NCBI GenBank assembly: GCA_002437665.1
Contig: DJQW01000001.1
Coordinates: forward strand, 193,481-257,480
Direction: 5' to 3'
DNA length: 64,000 bases
Origin: Alphaproteobacteria bacterium UBA6376
Lineage (GTDB): Bacteria; Pseudomonadota; Alphaproteobacteria; Rs-D84
In this document: one piece after another, positions 41,658 through 50,138 of the stretch
Position numbering within the stretch: the stretch's first letter is position 1
Layout: every line of letters begins with the position of its first letter
Program-made: the position numbers and the translations under genes
The notes under the pieces: model-generated
Databases searched by the model: none
What the model was told of the DNA's origin: nothing
What the model saw: the letters and a program-made list of their open reading frames with translations, nothing else

Positions 41658-42108
41658 CGATAAATGAAACCTGATTTGTTGATGATGAAAAACATCTGGT
41701 GTCTGGGTCATATGTTGAACCATTTACCATAATCGATGTTGCCCACGATGGCGCGGCGGTTGAAAAATATTCACATTCCGATTGCGTCAGTTCAACCAAA
41801 TTGATTGAAAACGACGTTCCGTCCGTCGACGATGTAACAGACCACGCGTCCCCACCAATCGGTGCGGCATCATTCTTTAACGCGCCTTCTTTTATCAAAT
41901 AGTCAACCGATACGCCGGTATAGTCCCCGCGCATTTGCAACAATAATTTTGTGTCGCGGGCAATCTGTTGCAGAACCTGATTTGCGGTTGTGCGACGCAT
42001 ATTGTTGCGAACCGCACTGGCAACCTGCCATGTGGCGGCGGTCATAATACCGGCAATGGCCAGTACCCCAATAACCTCTATCAATGAACGTCCAGATTCT
42101 GTTTTCAT
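41650..42108 (-). CDS. PilS-like type IV prepilin
   Basis: The 152-residue prepilin has a short leader MKTESG with the cleavage site G|RSLIEV (Glu at +5) and a hydrophobic helix (about 11-31). The C-terminal half, with IGGDAWSVTSS...FSINLVELTQSECEYF and two Cys, resembles the PilS major pilin of the R64-type thin (type IVb) pilus. It lies 23 bp downstream of dnaX and overlaps the OmpA-like gene. No prepilin peptidase or pilus ATPase is in the window. Confidence 0.75.
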   Translation of the reverse strand: MKTESGRSLIEVIGVLAIAGIMTAATWQVASAVRNNMRRTTANQVLQQIARDTKLLLQMRGDYTGVSVDYLIKEGALKNDAAPIGGDAWSVTSSTDGTSFSINLVELTQSECEYFSTAAPSWATSIMVNGSTYDPDTRCFSSSTNQVSFIVE

Positions 42109-42131
42109 GCATTCCCCCCGAATTACGTGAT

Positions 42132-43679
42132 TTATTTCGAACCAACGATTTGTGCACCTTCGAACAAGTCCATTGCGCTGGCCACCAATGGGTCAGATTC
42201 CAACGCCATTTGATTTTGTTCGGCGGCCGTTTGAACGTGATGCGATTCCGCCTCGCGCGAAAGTGTCCACGCGTGCCCCGTCTTATCTTGTAACCACATG
42301 GCCAGTTTTGATGCGAATGTTTCGTCGTTGCCGCGGTCAAAATATTTGATTGTCCCATCGGTAAAATCGACAACCTCTATATTATTATCAAAATACGCAT
42401 GCAGCATAATTTCTTTGGATTTCTTCAATTCATCACGCAGCGTGTCTGCCGATGTGATTTTCAGAAACTTTGGCTCTGCTGCCGCGGGCGCGGGCGTGGC
42501 GACCGGTGCGGCGGCGGGCGCACTGGCGCGTTCCATCTGTTGACGTTTCAGAATTTCATTCACAGATGGCATATCGGCAATATGCATCAAACGTACAATC
42601 AGCATATCAAAACATTGCTTTTGATTATCAGACGCCTGTAATTCAGACACGGCCGCAACCATAACCTGCCATATGCGGGACAGGGTGTTTAACGAAATGC
42701 GTTCGTTGATTTTTTGAATCTGTTCGCGCTGATCCATTGTGTATGGCGATGTTGTGACGTCGCCCGCGTGCAGGGCGGGGTGCATACGCGTTGCCCAGTG
42801 TGTCCATTCCATCATGTCGGTCAACAGCATGGATAAATCCGCGCCATTGGTGTAAATCTGGTCAACCTTTTCCAATGCGGCGGCGGTATCGCCCGACAAT
42901 ACCGTATTCATCAGATCAACAACAACCCCGCTGTCTGCGCGTTTCAGCATTGCCAACACGGCCGCTTCGTCAACATGACCACCCGTTTGTGCAATCGCCT
43001 GATCCAGCAACGACAATCCATCACGAACCGACCCGTCCGCGGCGCGTGCCAATAATTCGTTTGCCGCATCAGATAATTCGATTTTTTCCTGCGATGCAAT
43101 CCATGCAAAATGCTTTTTCAGTGTTTCTACCGGCACGCGCGCCAAATCAAAACGCTGGCATCGTGACAGAATGGTCACGGGCACTTTGCGAATTTCGGTG
43201 GTTGCCAAAATAAAGATAACGTGTGCTGGTGGTTCTTCCAGTGTCTTTAACAACGCGTTAAACGCCGATGTCGACAGCATATGAACTTCGTCGATAATAT
43301 AAACCTTGTACCGGCCATTGGTTGGACGATATTGCGCCGCGTCCAAAATATCACGCATATTGTCAACGCCCGTGTGTGACGCTGCGTCGATTTCCATAAC
43401 GTCAATGTGTTGACCGGCGGCAATCGCACGACAGTTTTCGCATACCCCACATGGTGTTGCGGTCGGCCCGTCCGATGACAGACAGTTTAATGCCTTGGCC
43501 AAAATACGCGCCGTACTGGTTTTCCCAGTCCCGCGAATGCCAGTAAAAATATACGCATGTGCAATGCGTCCGGTATTGATTGCGGTGGTCAGTGTTTTGA
43601 CCAAAACATCTTGACCAATCAGTGATTGAAAATCTTGACTGCGGTATTTGCGTGCTAAAACTGTGTAATTGCTGTCCAT
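42132..43679 (-). CDS. dnaX: DNA polymerase III tau/gamma subunit
   Basis: The 515-residue clamp-loader ATPase carries Walker A GIRGTGKTSTARILAKALNC and a four-Cys zinc site (CxxxxxxxxCGVCENC region, about 69-80). The DEVH Walker B motif precedes LSTSAFNALLKTLEEPP, and the SRC motif is ILSRCQRFDL. The C-terminal tau part (about 370-515) is short and Ala/Pro-rich at its start. The ATG at 43679 gives the canonical YTVLARKYRSQDF start and follows AAAGGAAG. Confidence 0.95.
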   Translation of the reverse strand: MDSNYTVLARKYRSQDFQSLIGQDVLVKTLTTAINTGRIAHAYIFTGIRGTGKTSTARILAKALNCLSSDGPTATPCGVCENCRAIAAGQHIDVMEIDAASHTGVDNMRDILDAAQYRPTNGRYKVYIIDEVHMLSTSAFNALLKTLEEPPAHVIFILATTEIRKVPVTILSRCQRFDLARVPVETLKKHFAWIASQEKIELSDAANELLARAADGSVRDGLSLLDQAIAQTGGHVDEAAVLAMLKRADSGVVVDLMNTVLSGDTAAALEKVDQIYTNGADLSMLLTDMMEWTHWATRMHPALHAGDVTTSPYTMDQREQIQKINERISLNTLSRIWQVMVAAVSELQASDNQKQCFDMLIVRLMHIADMPSVNEILKRQQMERASAPAAAPVATPAPAAAEPKFLKITSADTLRDELKKSKEIMLHAYFDNNIEVVDFTDGTIKYFDRGNDETFASKLAMWLQDKTGHAWTLSREAESHHVQTAAEQNQMALESDPLVASAMDLFEGAQIVGSK

Positions 43680-43752
43680 GCCAAACTTCCTTTTGTTCGC
43701 AGGATAGCAAAACACAGTCAAATTTCAACAAAATTTAGAATAAGATTTCGTG

Positions 43753-44052
43753 TCAATTTAATATGAAATCAGGCAGTGGGGCTTCAACCTCGTCCGATGT
43801 GTTTGTATCATCAGATTCTGTGTCAACCTCTGGTACTGAAACCTTGTCCGCGGGGGTGCGTGTGGAATCAATCTTACCCTGTTCTGCGGCGACAATACGG
43901 CCATAGTGTTCTGCGGCCTGTAACAGGCGTTCACGTTCAATTTCGTCGGCTGTTTGACGTGCCTGATCAATATACTGTTTTCTTTTTTGACGCCATTTAT
44001 GGCAACGCTGAATCATCAGCCCGACAGACGATTGGTTTTTCTTGTTTTGCAT
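43753..44052 (-). CDS. DUF4167-like protein
   Basis: The 99-residue protein is highly charged. The helix YIDQARQTADEIERERLLQAAEHYGRIVAAEQ resembles the conserved core of DUF4167, an alphaproteobacterial domain with a similar QLARDAQ...NYLQHAEHYFRIL pattern. The C-terminal tail is acidic and disordered. It lies upstream of dnaX on the same strand, 73 bp away. The function is unknown. Confidence 0.6.
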   Translation of the reverse strand: MQNKKNQSSVGLMIQRCHKWRQKRKQYIDQARQTADEIERERLLQAAEHYGRIVAAEQGKIDSTRTPADKVSVPEVDTESDDTNTSDEVEAPLPDFILN

Positions 44053-44144
44053 TTTGTTTCTGTTGTTTCAAAAGGAAATTATTTCCGGCGATTTTTGTCG
44101 CCAACTCTCTAAACAAAACTGATGTTAAATCATCTTAAAACTGA

Positions 44145-44173
44145 TTGCAATATTTTTTTTCAGTTGCTATTCT
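44145..44173 (+). promoter_or_regulatory. Promoter of the prepilin-like triad
   Basis: TTGCAA (44145-44150), a 17-nt spacer and TATTCT (44168-44173) are followed by an AGGAGGGGG ribosome-binding site and the TTG start at 44203. Confidence 0.65.
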
Positions 44174-44202
44174 GTTCGGTATGTAGGAGGGGGCATATTC
44201 AC

Positions 44203-45561
44203 TTGCCACGAAATCAAAGCGGAAATTTTTTATTACAGGCATTGTTGGCGTTGACGTGTATCTTTGCGTTCATGCCGTTTTTCGCATCGCGTTTGGCATC
44301 ACGCGATATGGCCGCCCAGATGTATTCCACCACGCGCCAGATTGATAATGCCGCGGCGGCAGCGCGCATATTTATTCGCGAAAATGCATCTGCATTGCCA
44401 TATAACGAAACGGTGGTGACGGGTACGCAATTCACAGATTTGCTTGAACCATACGGTTTGCCATTGGGATTCAGACCGCAAACCGCACTGGGCCAAAATA
44501 TCGCACTGGTCATTGACAAGGATTCCACTCAGGTATCGGCGTATTTGAAAATGACGGGCGGAAACCTGTCGGGGATTCAGATGGCGGAACTGGTACGTCG
44601 TATTGGATTCTATGCGGCAACAGACGATGATGCACTGGTGGTGGCGATTGCGCTGGATGATGCATATTCGGACGTTGTGCGTCGTAATGATACGGATTTG
44701 GACGCGGGGGCATTCTTGGCCAATTTGGAAATGAATGGTAATTCATTAAATGGCGTGGGCAGTATTGTTGCCAATCGTGCGGGTTTTGACACGGGTGAAA
44801 TTGCCACATTGTCGCTGACGGGGACGGAAAACGGACGCAAGTCCAAAAATTCCATTAAAAACGCCACCGCGGACAGGGCGGTATTCCAAAGTCCGGACGG
44901 TGAATCTGCATTGTCGCTGACACGTGGTGCGTTGTCGGTTGATTCTATTGATGCGCGCACGGTTGCGGCGTTTGGCGATGCGGGAACATTTAACGCAAAT
45001 ACCGCGTCGGTATACGATTTTGCAATGACGGCGGGCCGCACCAGTTTTACCGGCCCTGCGAATTGGTACGTGCGTGGCAACGTGGTCAGTGACAAGATAA
45101 ATTTCAGTGTTGAACGATTGGAAATCAATTCATTCTTGAACGCCGCCCGTGGCCAAGATGTTTATATTGACGAAGATTCACTGAGTTATTCGTCATACAG
45201 TGGTATCAGCGTTGCGTCAATCGCCACATCAAATATCACCATGCGCGACCAAACGTCCGACGCGTTGTCCGATGGTGAAACGGGTTCGGTCATATTGGAC
45301 ATTCGCCCCGCCGGCACGTCCATATTGCCGGACGCATTTGTCAGCACAATAAACAATGACACGATTGCGCCATTGAAATCGCCATCTGAATCAAACAACA
45401 CAACGGTTGCGTGCAAGACATTGATTGCTGATTTGGACGGTTCTTATAATGCAAAATCATTATCTCAATATATAATTTGCCAGTATTATTTTTGGCAACG
45501 CTTGGAACAGCGTATTGATATCAAACAATGTATGTTAAACGGGGGCAGTAACTGTGATTAA
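44203..45561 (+). CDS. Prepilin-like long surface protein 1 (no Glu+5)
   Basis: The protein is 452 residues from the TTG at 44203, chosen because it follows a strong AGGAGGGGG site and yields a short basic leader; the in-frame ATG at 44122 lies before the promoter. A leader ending SG is followed by a hydrophobic helix (FLLQALLALTCIFAFMPFF). The residue five after the Gly is Gln, not Glu, as in GspK-type tip pseudopilins. The long C-terminal part shows LEMNGNSLNGVGSI, a shufflon-like motif, and beta-rich Thr/Ser/Asp sequence. It overlaps the next gene by 8 bp. Confidence 0.65.
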   Translation: MPRNQSGNFLLQALLALTCIFAFMPFFASRLASRDMAAQMYSTTRQIDNAAAAARIFIRENASALPYNETVVTGTQFTDLLEPYGLPLGFRPQTALGQNIALVIDKDSTQVSAYLKMTGGNLSGIQMAELVRRIGFYAATDDDALVVAIALDDAYSDVVRRNDTDLDAGAFLANLEMNGNSLNGVGSIVANRAGFDTGEIATLSLTGTENGRKSKNSIKNATADRAVFQSPDGESALSLTRGALSVDSIDARTVAAFGDAGTFNANTASVYDFAMTAGRTSFTGPANWYVRGNVVSDKINFSVERLEINSFLNAARGQDVYIDEDSLSYSSYSGISVASIATSNITMRDQTSDALSDGETGSVILDIRPAGTSILPDAFVSTINNDTIAPLKSPSESNNTTVACKTLIADLDGSYNAKSLSQYIICQYYFWQRLEQRIDIKQCMLNGGSNCD

Positions 45562-46756
45562 ATCGCGTATATTTTCATCGCACGCCGCCCGCGGCACCAG
45601 TTTGACAGAGGTTATCTTGTCCATGGCAATCGTTGCGATTGCTGCGCCCGTACTGTATTCCCAAATTACGGAAACAACGTCAAACCTGCGCGATATGGCG
45701 ATTGCGCGCCAGATTATGGAATTGCGCGATATCACATTGAACTATGTCCGTACGAACCAAGACCGCTGGCCCGACACGGTTCAGATTAAATTATCGGACG
45801 ATGAACTGGCGCAAATATCGCCATCCATATCGGCGGGATTTATTGACAAGTATTCTGTTCGTGGTGCAACGATTACCGACGTGTATTTGGCGTTTGATAT
45901 TGCAGACAATAAACTGGACGCAAATCGTATCGCCCGCCATGTTGGCGCGGATGCCGCGATTGTGTCGCCCGATGGTGTGGCGTATGGCGCAAATTGGGCG
46001 GTATCTGCACCAGATTTCCACGAAGGGTTGCTGGTATATCGTGTGTCGCGCGATGTTGCGGGACAGGACACAACAAAGTACCTGCACCGTACGGCATCAG
46101 ACGAAGAAAACCTGAACACCATGTTGCGCGATTTGAATATGGGCGGTAACAATATATACAATGTTGACGCACTGTCGGGCGTGTCCGCGCGGGTTAAAAA
46201 TATGTCGGCGGTATTTGCGGGTATTGATGATATGACGGCAAACACCGCATATTTCCGTCGTGGCGCAAATGTTGATGGCGCGGGCGTGAAAATCAATTCT
46301 ATGCGTGTGACGGGTGATATTTCCGGATTCAGAACAATCAACGCGGACAGTATGAATGGCGCGGCATACATAACCAATGGTCGCATCGTAACTGACCGCG
46401 CGAAAATTACCAAGTCCGTAAATGTCGCGCGCGATTTGGTCTTGAAATCAGATACCGCGCGAACAATCAGCGGATTTATCGGCATCAGTGCAAATTCCGT
46501 AAAAACCCCATACGTTTCTGCCGAAGAAATCGTGTTCTATGAAAATTTTGGCCTGACCGTATCGGGTGAATTGCTGATGTCAACAAATGCACCGTTAAAG
46601 TTGGGTAATTGGACATTTCCAAATACAAAAGCACCAACATTTTCTAAATTGACATTGACACGCGCTGCATTGCCTGCTGCGCCCAAGGCATCGGAATTTA
46701 GTGCAATAATGCAAAGTGATTGGAAATCCGCAACACCCCAAGAGGTTTCAAAGTAA
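45554..46756 (+). CDS. Prepilin-like long surface protein 2
   Basis: This 400-residue protein starts at GTG 45554. The prepilin leader ends ARG|TSLTEV with Glu at +5, followed by a hydrophobic helix (about 20-40). The C-terminal region contains LRDLNMGGNNIYNVDALSG, close to the repeated N-G-x-x-I-x-N-V motif of the PilV shufflon N-terminal domain, then further beta-rich repeats. It is translationally coupled at both ends (overlaps of 8 bp and 1 bp). A minor-pilin or adhesin role is inferred. Confidence 0.7.
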   Translation: MIKSRIFSSHAARGTSLTEVILSMAIVAIAAPVLYSQITETTSNLRDMAIARQIMELRDITLNYVRTNQDRWPDTVQIKLSDDELAQISPSISAGFIDKYSVRGATITDVYLAFDIADNKLDANRIARHVGADAAIVSPDGVAYGANWAVSAPDFHEGLLVYRVSRDVAGQDTTKYLHRTASDEENLNTMLRDLNMGGNNIYNVDALSGVSARVKNMSAVFAGIDDMTANTAYFRRGANVDGAGVKINSMRVTGDISGFRTINADSMNGAAYITNGRIVTDRAKITKSVNVARDLVLKSDTARTISGFIGISANSVKTPYVSAEEIVFYENFGLTVSGELLMSTNAPLKLGNWTFPNTKAPTFSKLTLTRAALPAAPKASEFSAIMQSDWKSATPQEVSK

Positions 46757-48066
46757 TGAAAACGTCATTGCGTATCTTTTCTGCATCAAATGCGTCACGT
46801 GGTGGCACGCTGGTTGAATTGCTGTTGTCGGTTGCGCTGGCGGCATTGATAATTCCGTTTTTGTTCCAGTATCAAACACGTGCGGTTCGTCGTGCCGAAA
46901 ATATTGTCATCGCCCGCGAAATGGAAAACATTCAGGACGCATTGGAACGCTATATCGTTGACAACCGTGAAAAGTTGCTGGAAACAGTTGGGAAAAATAT
47001 CACGCGTCTGGAAATGGCGGATTTGGCGGATTATGGTCTGAATACAAATTTGATGGACAATGGCCGTGATTATCAACTGCGCGTTTTGAAATCAAATGAC
47101 GTGCGCGGCAAATCCACATTGCAGGGTGTTGTGGTTATGTCAGACGCCGATATCACGCCACTGCGCACACGTGAAATTGTCGCAACTGGGGCGGGGCAAC
47201 TGGGGTTTGTGGACAATGCGCGTACATATGGCGCATTTGGCACATCGCGTGCCGATAATATAGATATGGGGATTGTTGCAACAAATGGAATTGTAGCAAC
47301 AACATCGGTGAATCTGGATAATGCACTGTACCTGTGGCGTGTGCCATCGGACAATGCCAGTGATGCAACAATGCAGGCGGGGCTGAATCTGGGCGGACAT
47401 AATATTACCGATATGGCATTCTTGGACGCATCGTCGGTCGCGCTGTCTGGTAATTTAACATTGGGGCGTGCGGCGGTTTCCAGTTTGATATACCAAACAC
47501 GTCCGACATTGGACGGCGCATTCGGTATAAAAAATGCAACGGTGTCGGGGACTATGTCGGCGGATTCGCGCACATTGAACGTTGCGGGCACATTCAAATT
47601 GGCGGACGTGGGCAAGTTTTCCAGTTTTAATGTCGGTGACCTGTGGGTGTCTAATTTGACATTGGGGGGATTGTCCATCAGTGACAGCGAAAAAATCGCA
47701 TTGCTGCGTGTCACGGATTCTGTGGACATGACGTCGGGCCGTATTACCGCTGTGTATGTAACGGTCGGATTTACCGGTTCAATCACGCCCAAATTGGTCG
47801 TCAGTAATATGATAGAAGATTCTGTGAATCCTGCGTATTATTGGAATGTAAACAGTGGCGCGGCCAATATGTCGGACATGACATTGTTGGATTTGAACCG
47901 CATGGCGTCGGTCGCGGCACGTGATACGCGTGGTGACACGGTGTCGTACCAGTTATTTGCAACCGTTGCCACAAACCAGAACGCGACGGTCGCGGATTTT
48001 ATGAATGCATTGTCTGAAATCCAGACACGTGTTCGTGCGAAATATCGCCTGTTGAATTTGGAATAA
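46756..48066 (+). CDS. Prepilin-like long surface protein 3
   Basis: The protein is 436 residues from the ATG at 46756, which overlaps the previous stop codon (TAATG). The leader of about 17 residues ends SRG|GTLVELLL with Glu at +5 and a hydrophobic helix. The C-terminal part has LNLGGHNITDMAFLDASS, the same shufflon-like motif, followed by NLTLG-type beta repeats similar to protein 2. Proteins 1-3 are related in layout and look like products of duplication. Confidence 0.7.
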   Translation: MKTSLRIFSASNASRGGTLVELLLSVALAALIIPFLFQYQTRAVRRAENIVIAREMENIQDALERYIVDNREKLLETVGKNITRLEMADLADYGLNTNLMDNGRDYQLRVLKSNDVRGKSTLQGVVVMSDADITPLRTREIVATGAGQLGFVDNARTYGAFGTSRADNIDMGIVATNGIVATTSVNLDNALYLWRVPSDNASDATMQAGLNLGGHNITDMAFLDASSVALSGNLTLGRAAVSSLIYQTRPTLDGAFGIKNATVSGTMSADSRTLNVAGTFKLADVGKFSSFNVGDLWVSNLTLGGLSISDSEKIALLRVTDSVDMTSGRITAVYVTVGFTGSITPKLVVSNMIEDSVNPAYYWNVNSGAANMSDMTLLDLNRMASVAARDTRGDTVSYQLFATVATNQNATVADFMNALSEIQTRVRAKYRLLNLE

Positions 48067-48086
48067 TATGTGGTATAAGTGGAATC

Positions 48087-48602
48087 ATGAAAATAAAATG
48101 TGATTTTTGTCAGACAGAATATTCCGTCCCGTCCCTGCGTGGCGGCGCGGTAAAGTGTGCGGTTTGTGGTAACACTTGGACACCTGCGCGCAGTAATAAT
48201 CGTGGGGCATCAATGATGTTCTTTGCGGCACTGTGTGCGTTGTTGTCGGCGATTGTGTTCACGGTTGCGGTCATCACACGTCAAAAGATAGAGAGTGCCA
48301 ACACCGCCCCATTGGTCGCACATGTTACATCGGTGCGCACAACCACGGACACGGGCGGCATGCCACGATTGGTGGTTGATGGTACGGTGCAAAATGTGTC
48401 TGATGAAATCTATGGTGTGCCTGATTTGATTATTACGGCACGTGATGCCAATGGCAATATCATAATGCAACAGAAATTTATGCCATCGGCAACGTTGCTG
48501 GACGCTGGGACTCAGGTTCAGTTTTCGCACACATTGTCGGGTTCGGCAATGGGGGTTAAACGTGTGTCTGCGGAATTGGCAAACATGGGGACAAAGAAAT
48601 GA
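48087..48602 (+). CDS. Zinc-ribbon membrane protein with DUF3426-like domain
   Basis: The 171-residue protein has an N-terminal zinc ribbon (CDFCQTEYSVP...VKCAVCGNTW, two CxxC knuckles of the MJ0042 type), then a transmembrane helix (SMMFFAALCALLSAIVFTVAVI, about 42-63). A periplasmic beta domain (RLVVDGTVQNVSDEIYGVPDLIITARDANG) follows, as in alphaproteobacterial zinc-ribbon/DUF3426 proteins. The role is unknown. It overlaps the next gene by ATGA. Confidence 0.78.
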   Translation: MKIKCDFCQTEYSVPSLRGGAVKCAVCGNTWTPARSNNRGASMMFFAALCALLSAIVFTVAVITRQKIESANTAPLVAHVTSVRTTTDTGGMPRLVVDGTVQNVSDEIYGVPDLIITARDANGNIIMQQKFMPSATLLDAGTQVQFSHTLSGSAMGVKRVSAELANMGTKK

Positions 48603-49066
48603 AGAAATTTGCGCTGGCATTGATTGCCGCAATTATGCTGATGGGGCCGTCGCACGCCGATGACACGCCAACCGTCACCCGCGTCAGTGTTTTTTCCACC
48701 AGCACAGATTGGGAGGGCCTGACCGGTCTGACCCTGCACCAATACACGGGGCGGTTTCAGATTGATAAGTCGTTGGTTGGACGTTCTGGTTTGGTCTTGT
48801 ATTACTTAGACGGGTTCCCATGCTATGGATTGGGGTATGGTGTGCGCGTATGGCTGGGCCCAAATGGCGCAAGCGACGGCACATTGCAAATCGCATGTGT
48901 ATACCCACCAACCGAAATTAAATTTACATATCGTAATGCCACGCGCGATGCCGACCAATCGGTCAGTACGGGCATGCTGACGTGTCCGGTCACCGCCGAT
49001 GCGCGCGAATTGACCGTTGATTTGTCGCGTTGCACCCGTGGTCGTGATTGGTCAGAATATAAATAG
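48599..49066 (+). CDS. Secreted hypothetical protein (155 aa)
   Basis: A signal peptide (MKKFALALIAAIMLMGPSHA) precedes a beta-rich mature protein of about 135 residues with four Cys (FPCYGL, IACVY, LTCPV, LSRCTRG). No family was recognised. It is coupled to the zinc-ribbon gene by ATGA and followed 7 bp later by the pseudouridine synthase. Confidence 0.6.
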   Translation: MKKFALALIAAIMLMGPSHADDTPTVTRVSVFSTSTDWEGLTGLTLHQYTGRFQIDKSLVGRSGLVLYYLDGFPCYGLGYGVRVWLGPNGASDGTLQIACVYPPTEIKFTYRNATRDADQSVSTGMLTCPVTADARELTVDLSRCTRGRDWSEYK

Positions 49067-49073
49067 GTTTTTG

Positions 49074-50033
49074 ATGTCTGATATTCGTTCTTTTACAGTT
49101 GCTGATGATGGCGTGGGCGCGCGTTTGGACAAATTCTTGGCCGACCAGATGCCCGAGTTTTCACGCAGTGAAATTCAGCGTTTCAAGATTTTGTTAAACG
49201 GGGCCGATGCCCGTGCGGCGACGCGCCTGCGTGCGGGTGACACAATAACGGTTGATATTCCCGCCCCAAAATCAGACGTTGCCGCCGATAACATTTCGTC
49301 GGACTTTGATTTGAATATTATTTACGAGGATGACGATATCATCGTCATTGACAAGCCGCGCGGGGTTGTTATGTACCCATCTGCGGGGAACAAGACCGGC
49401 ACATTGGTTCAAAACGTGCTGGCGCATTGTCATCTGTCGGCGTTGGGTGGGGAAACGCGCCCTGGGGTCGTGCACCGCTTGGACAAAGATACCAGTGGCG
49501 TTATGGTGTTTGCCAAATCAGATGCGGCGTTTCGCGCACTGGTCAAAACATTTTCAAGCCACGATTTGGTGCGCCGCTATGTCGCATTCGTGTGGGGCGT
49601 CCCTAATTGGGAGGGTGCAGACATCATCGGTAACATTGCCCGTTCATCACGTAATCGCCAGAAAATGACAATGGTAAAATCTGGGGGCAAGCCCGCACAT
49701 ACACAGGTAAATGTTATGTCGGTATGGCCACGCGCGGGCGTATCGGCGTTTCGGTGCAATTTGTTGACCGGCCGCACGCACCAGATACGTGTTCACCTGT
49801 CGGCACATGGATTTCCGGTCTTGTGCGATCCGGTTTACGGCCGCGCATCGGGGCGTCTGGCCAGTACCCGCGACCCAGATTTGCTGGAATTTCTGCATGA
49901 CCATAATGGTCAAATGCTGCATGCCGAATATTTAGAATTTAATCACCCGACCACGGGCGAACGTGTGCATTTCAAATCGCATCTGCCGGACGATATGGAA
50001 GCACTGAAATGCATTTTGGACGATATCGGTTAA
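49074..50033 (+). CDS. 23S rRNA pseudouridine synthase, RluC/RluD type
   Basis: The 319-residue enzyme has an N-terminal S4 domain (ARLDKFLADQMPEFSRSEIQRFKI) and the RluA-family catalytic motif HRLDKDTSGVMVFAKS with the active Asp. The C-terminal GRTHQIRVH motif is also present. The ATG at 49074 is preferred; an upstream ATG at 49017 lies inside the previous gene. RluC and RluD cannot be told apart with certainty. Confidence 0.92.
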   Translation: MSDIRSFTVADDGVGARLDKFLADQMPEFSRSEIQRFKILLNGADARAATRLRAGDTITVDIPAPKSDVAADNISSDFDLNIIYEDDDIIVIDKPRGVVMYPSAGNKTGTLVQNVLAHCHLSALGGETRPGVVHRLDKDTSGVMVFAKSDAAFRALVKTFSSHDLVRRYVAFVWGVPNWEGADIIGNIARSSRNRQKMTMVKSGGKPAHTQVNVMSVWPRAGVSAFRCNLLTGRTHQIRVHLSAHGFPVLCDPVYGRASGRLASTRDPDLLEFLHDHNGQMLHAEYLEFNHPTTGERVHFKSHLPDDMEALKCILDDIG

Positions 50034-50042
50034 AAACAAATT

Positions 50043-50070
50043 CGGGGGCACATCGCCCCCGTCATTTTTG
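50043..50070 (+). terminator. Terminator after the pseudouridine synthase
   Basis: The perfect 7-bp stem CGGGGGC / GCCCCCG is followed by TCATTTTTG. Confidence 0.8.
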
Positions 50071-50138
50071 CCTGTGATTTCTTAGTTTTTTCTTTATCAA
50101 TGTGGGATTTTATGATATACTAAACCATAAATAATGGA

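Noticed and set aside
47073..47792. 239-codon minus-strand frame opposite the third prepilin-like gene
   Set aside because: It is a shadow; the plus strand has a prepilin leader and translational coupling.
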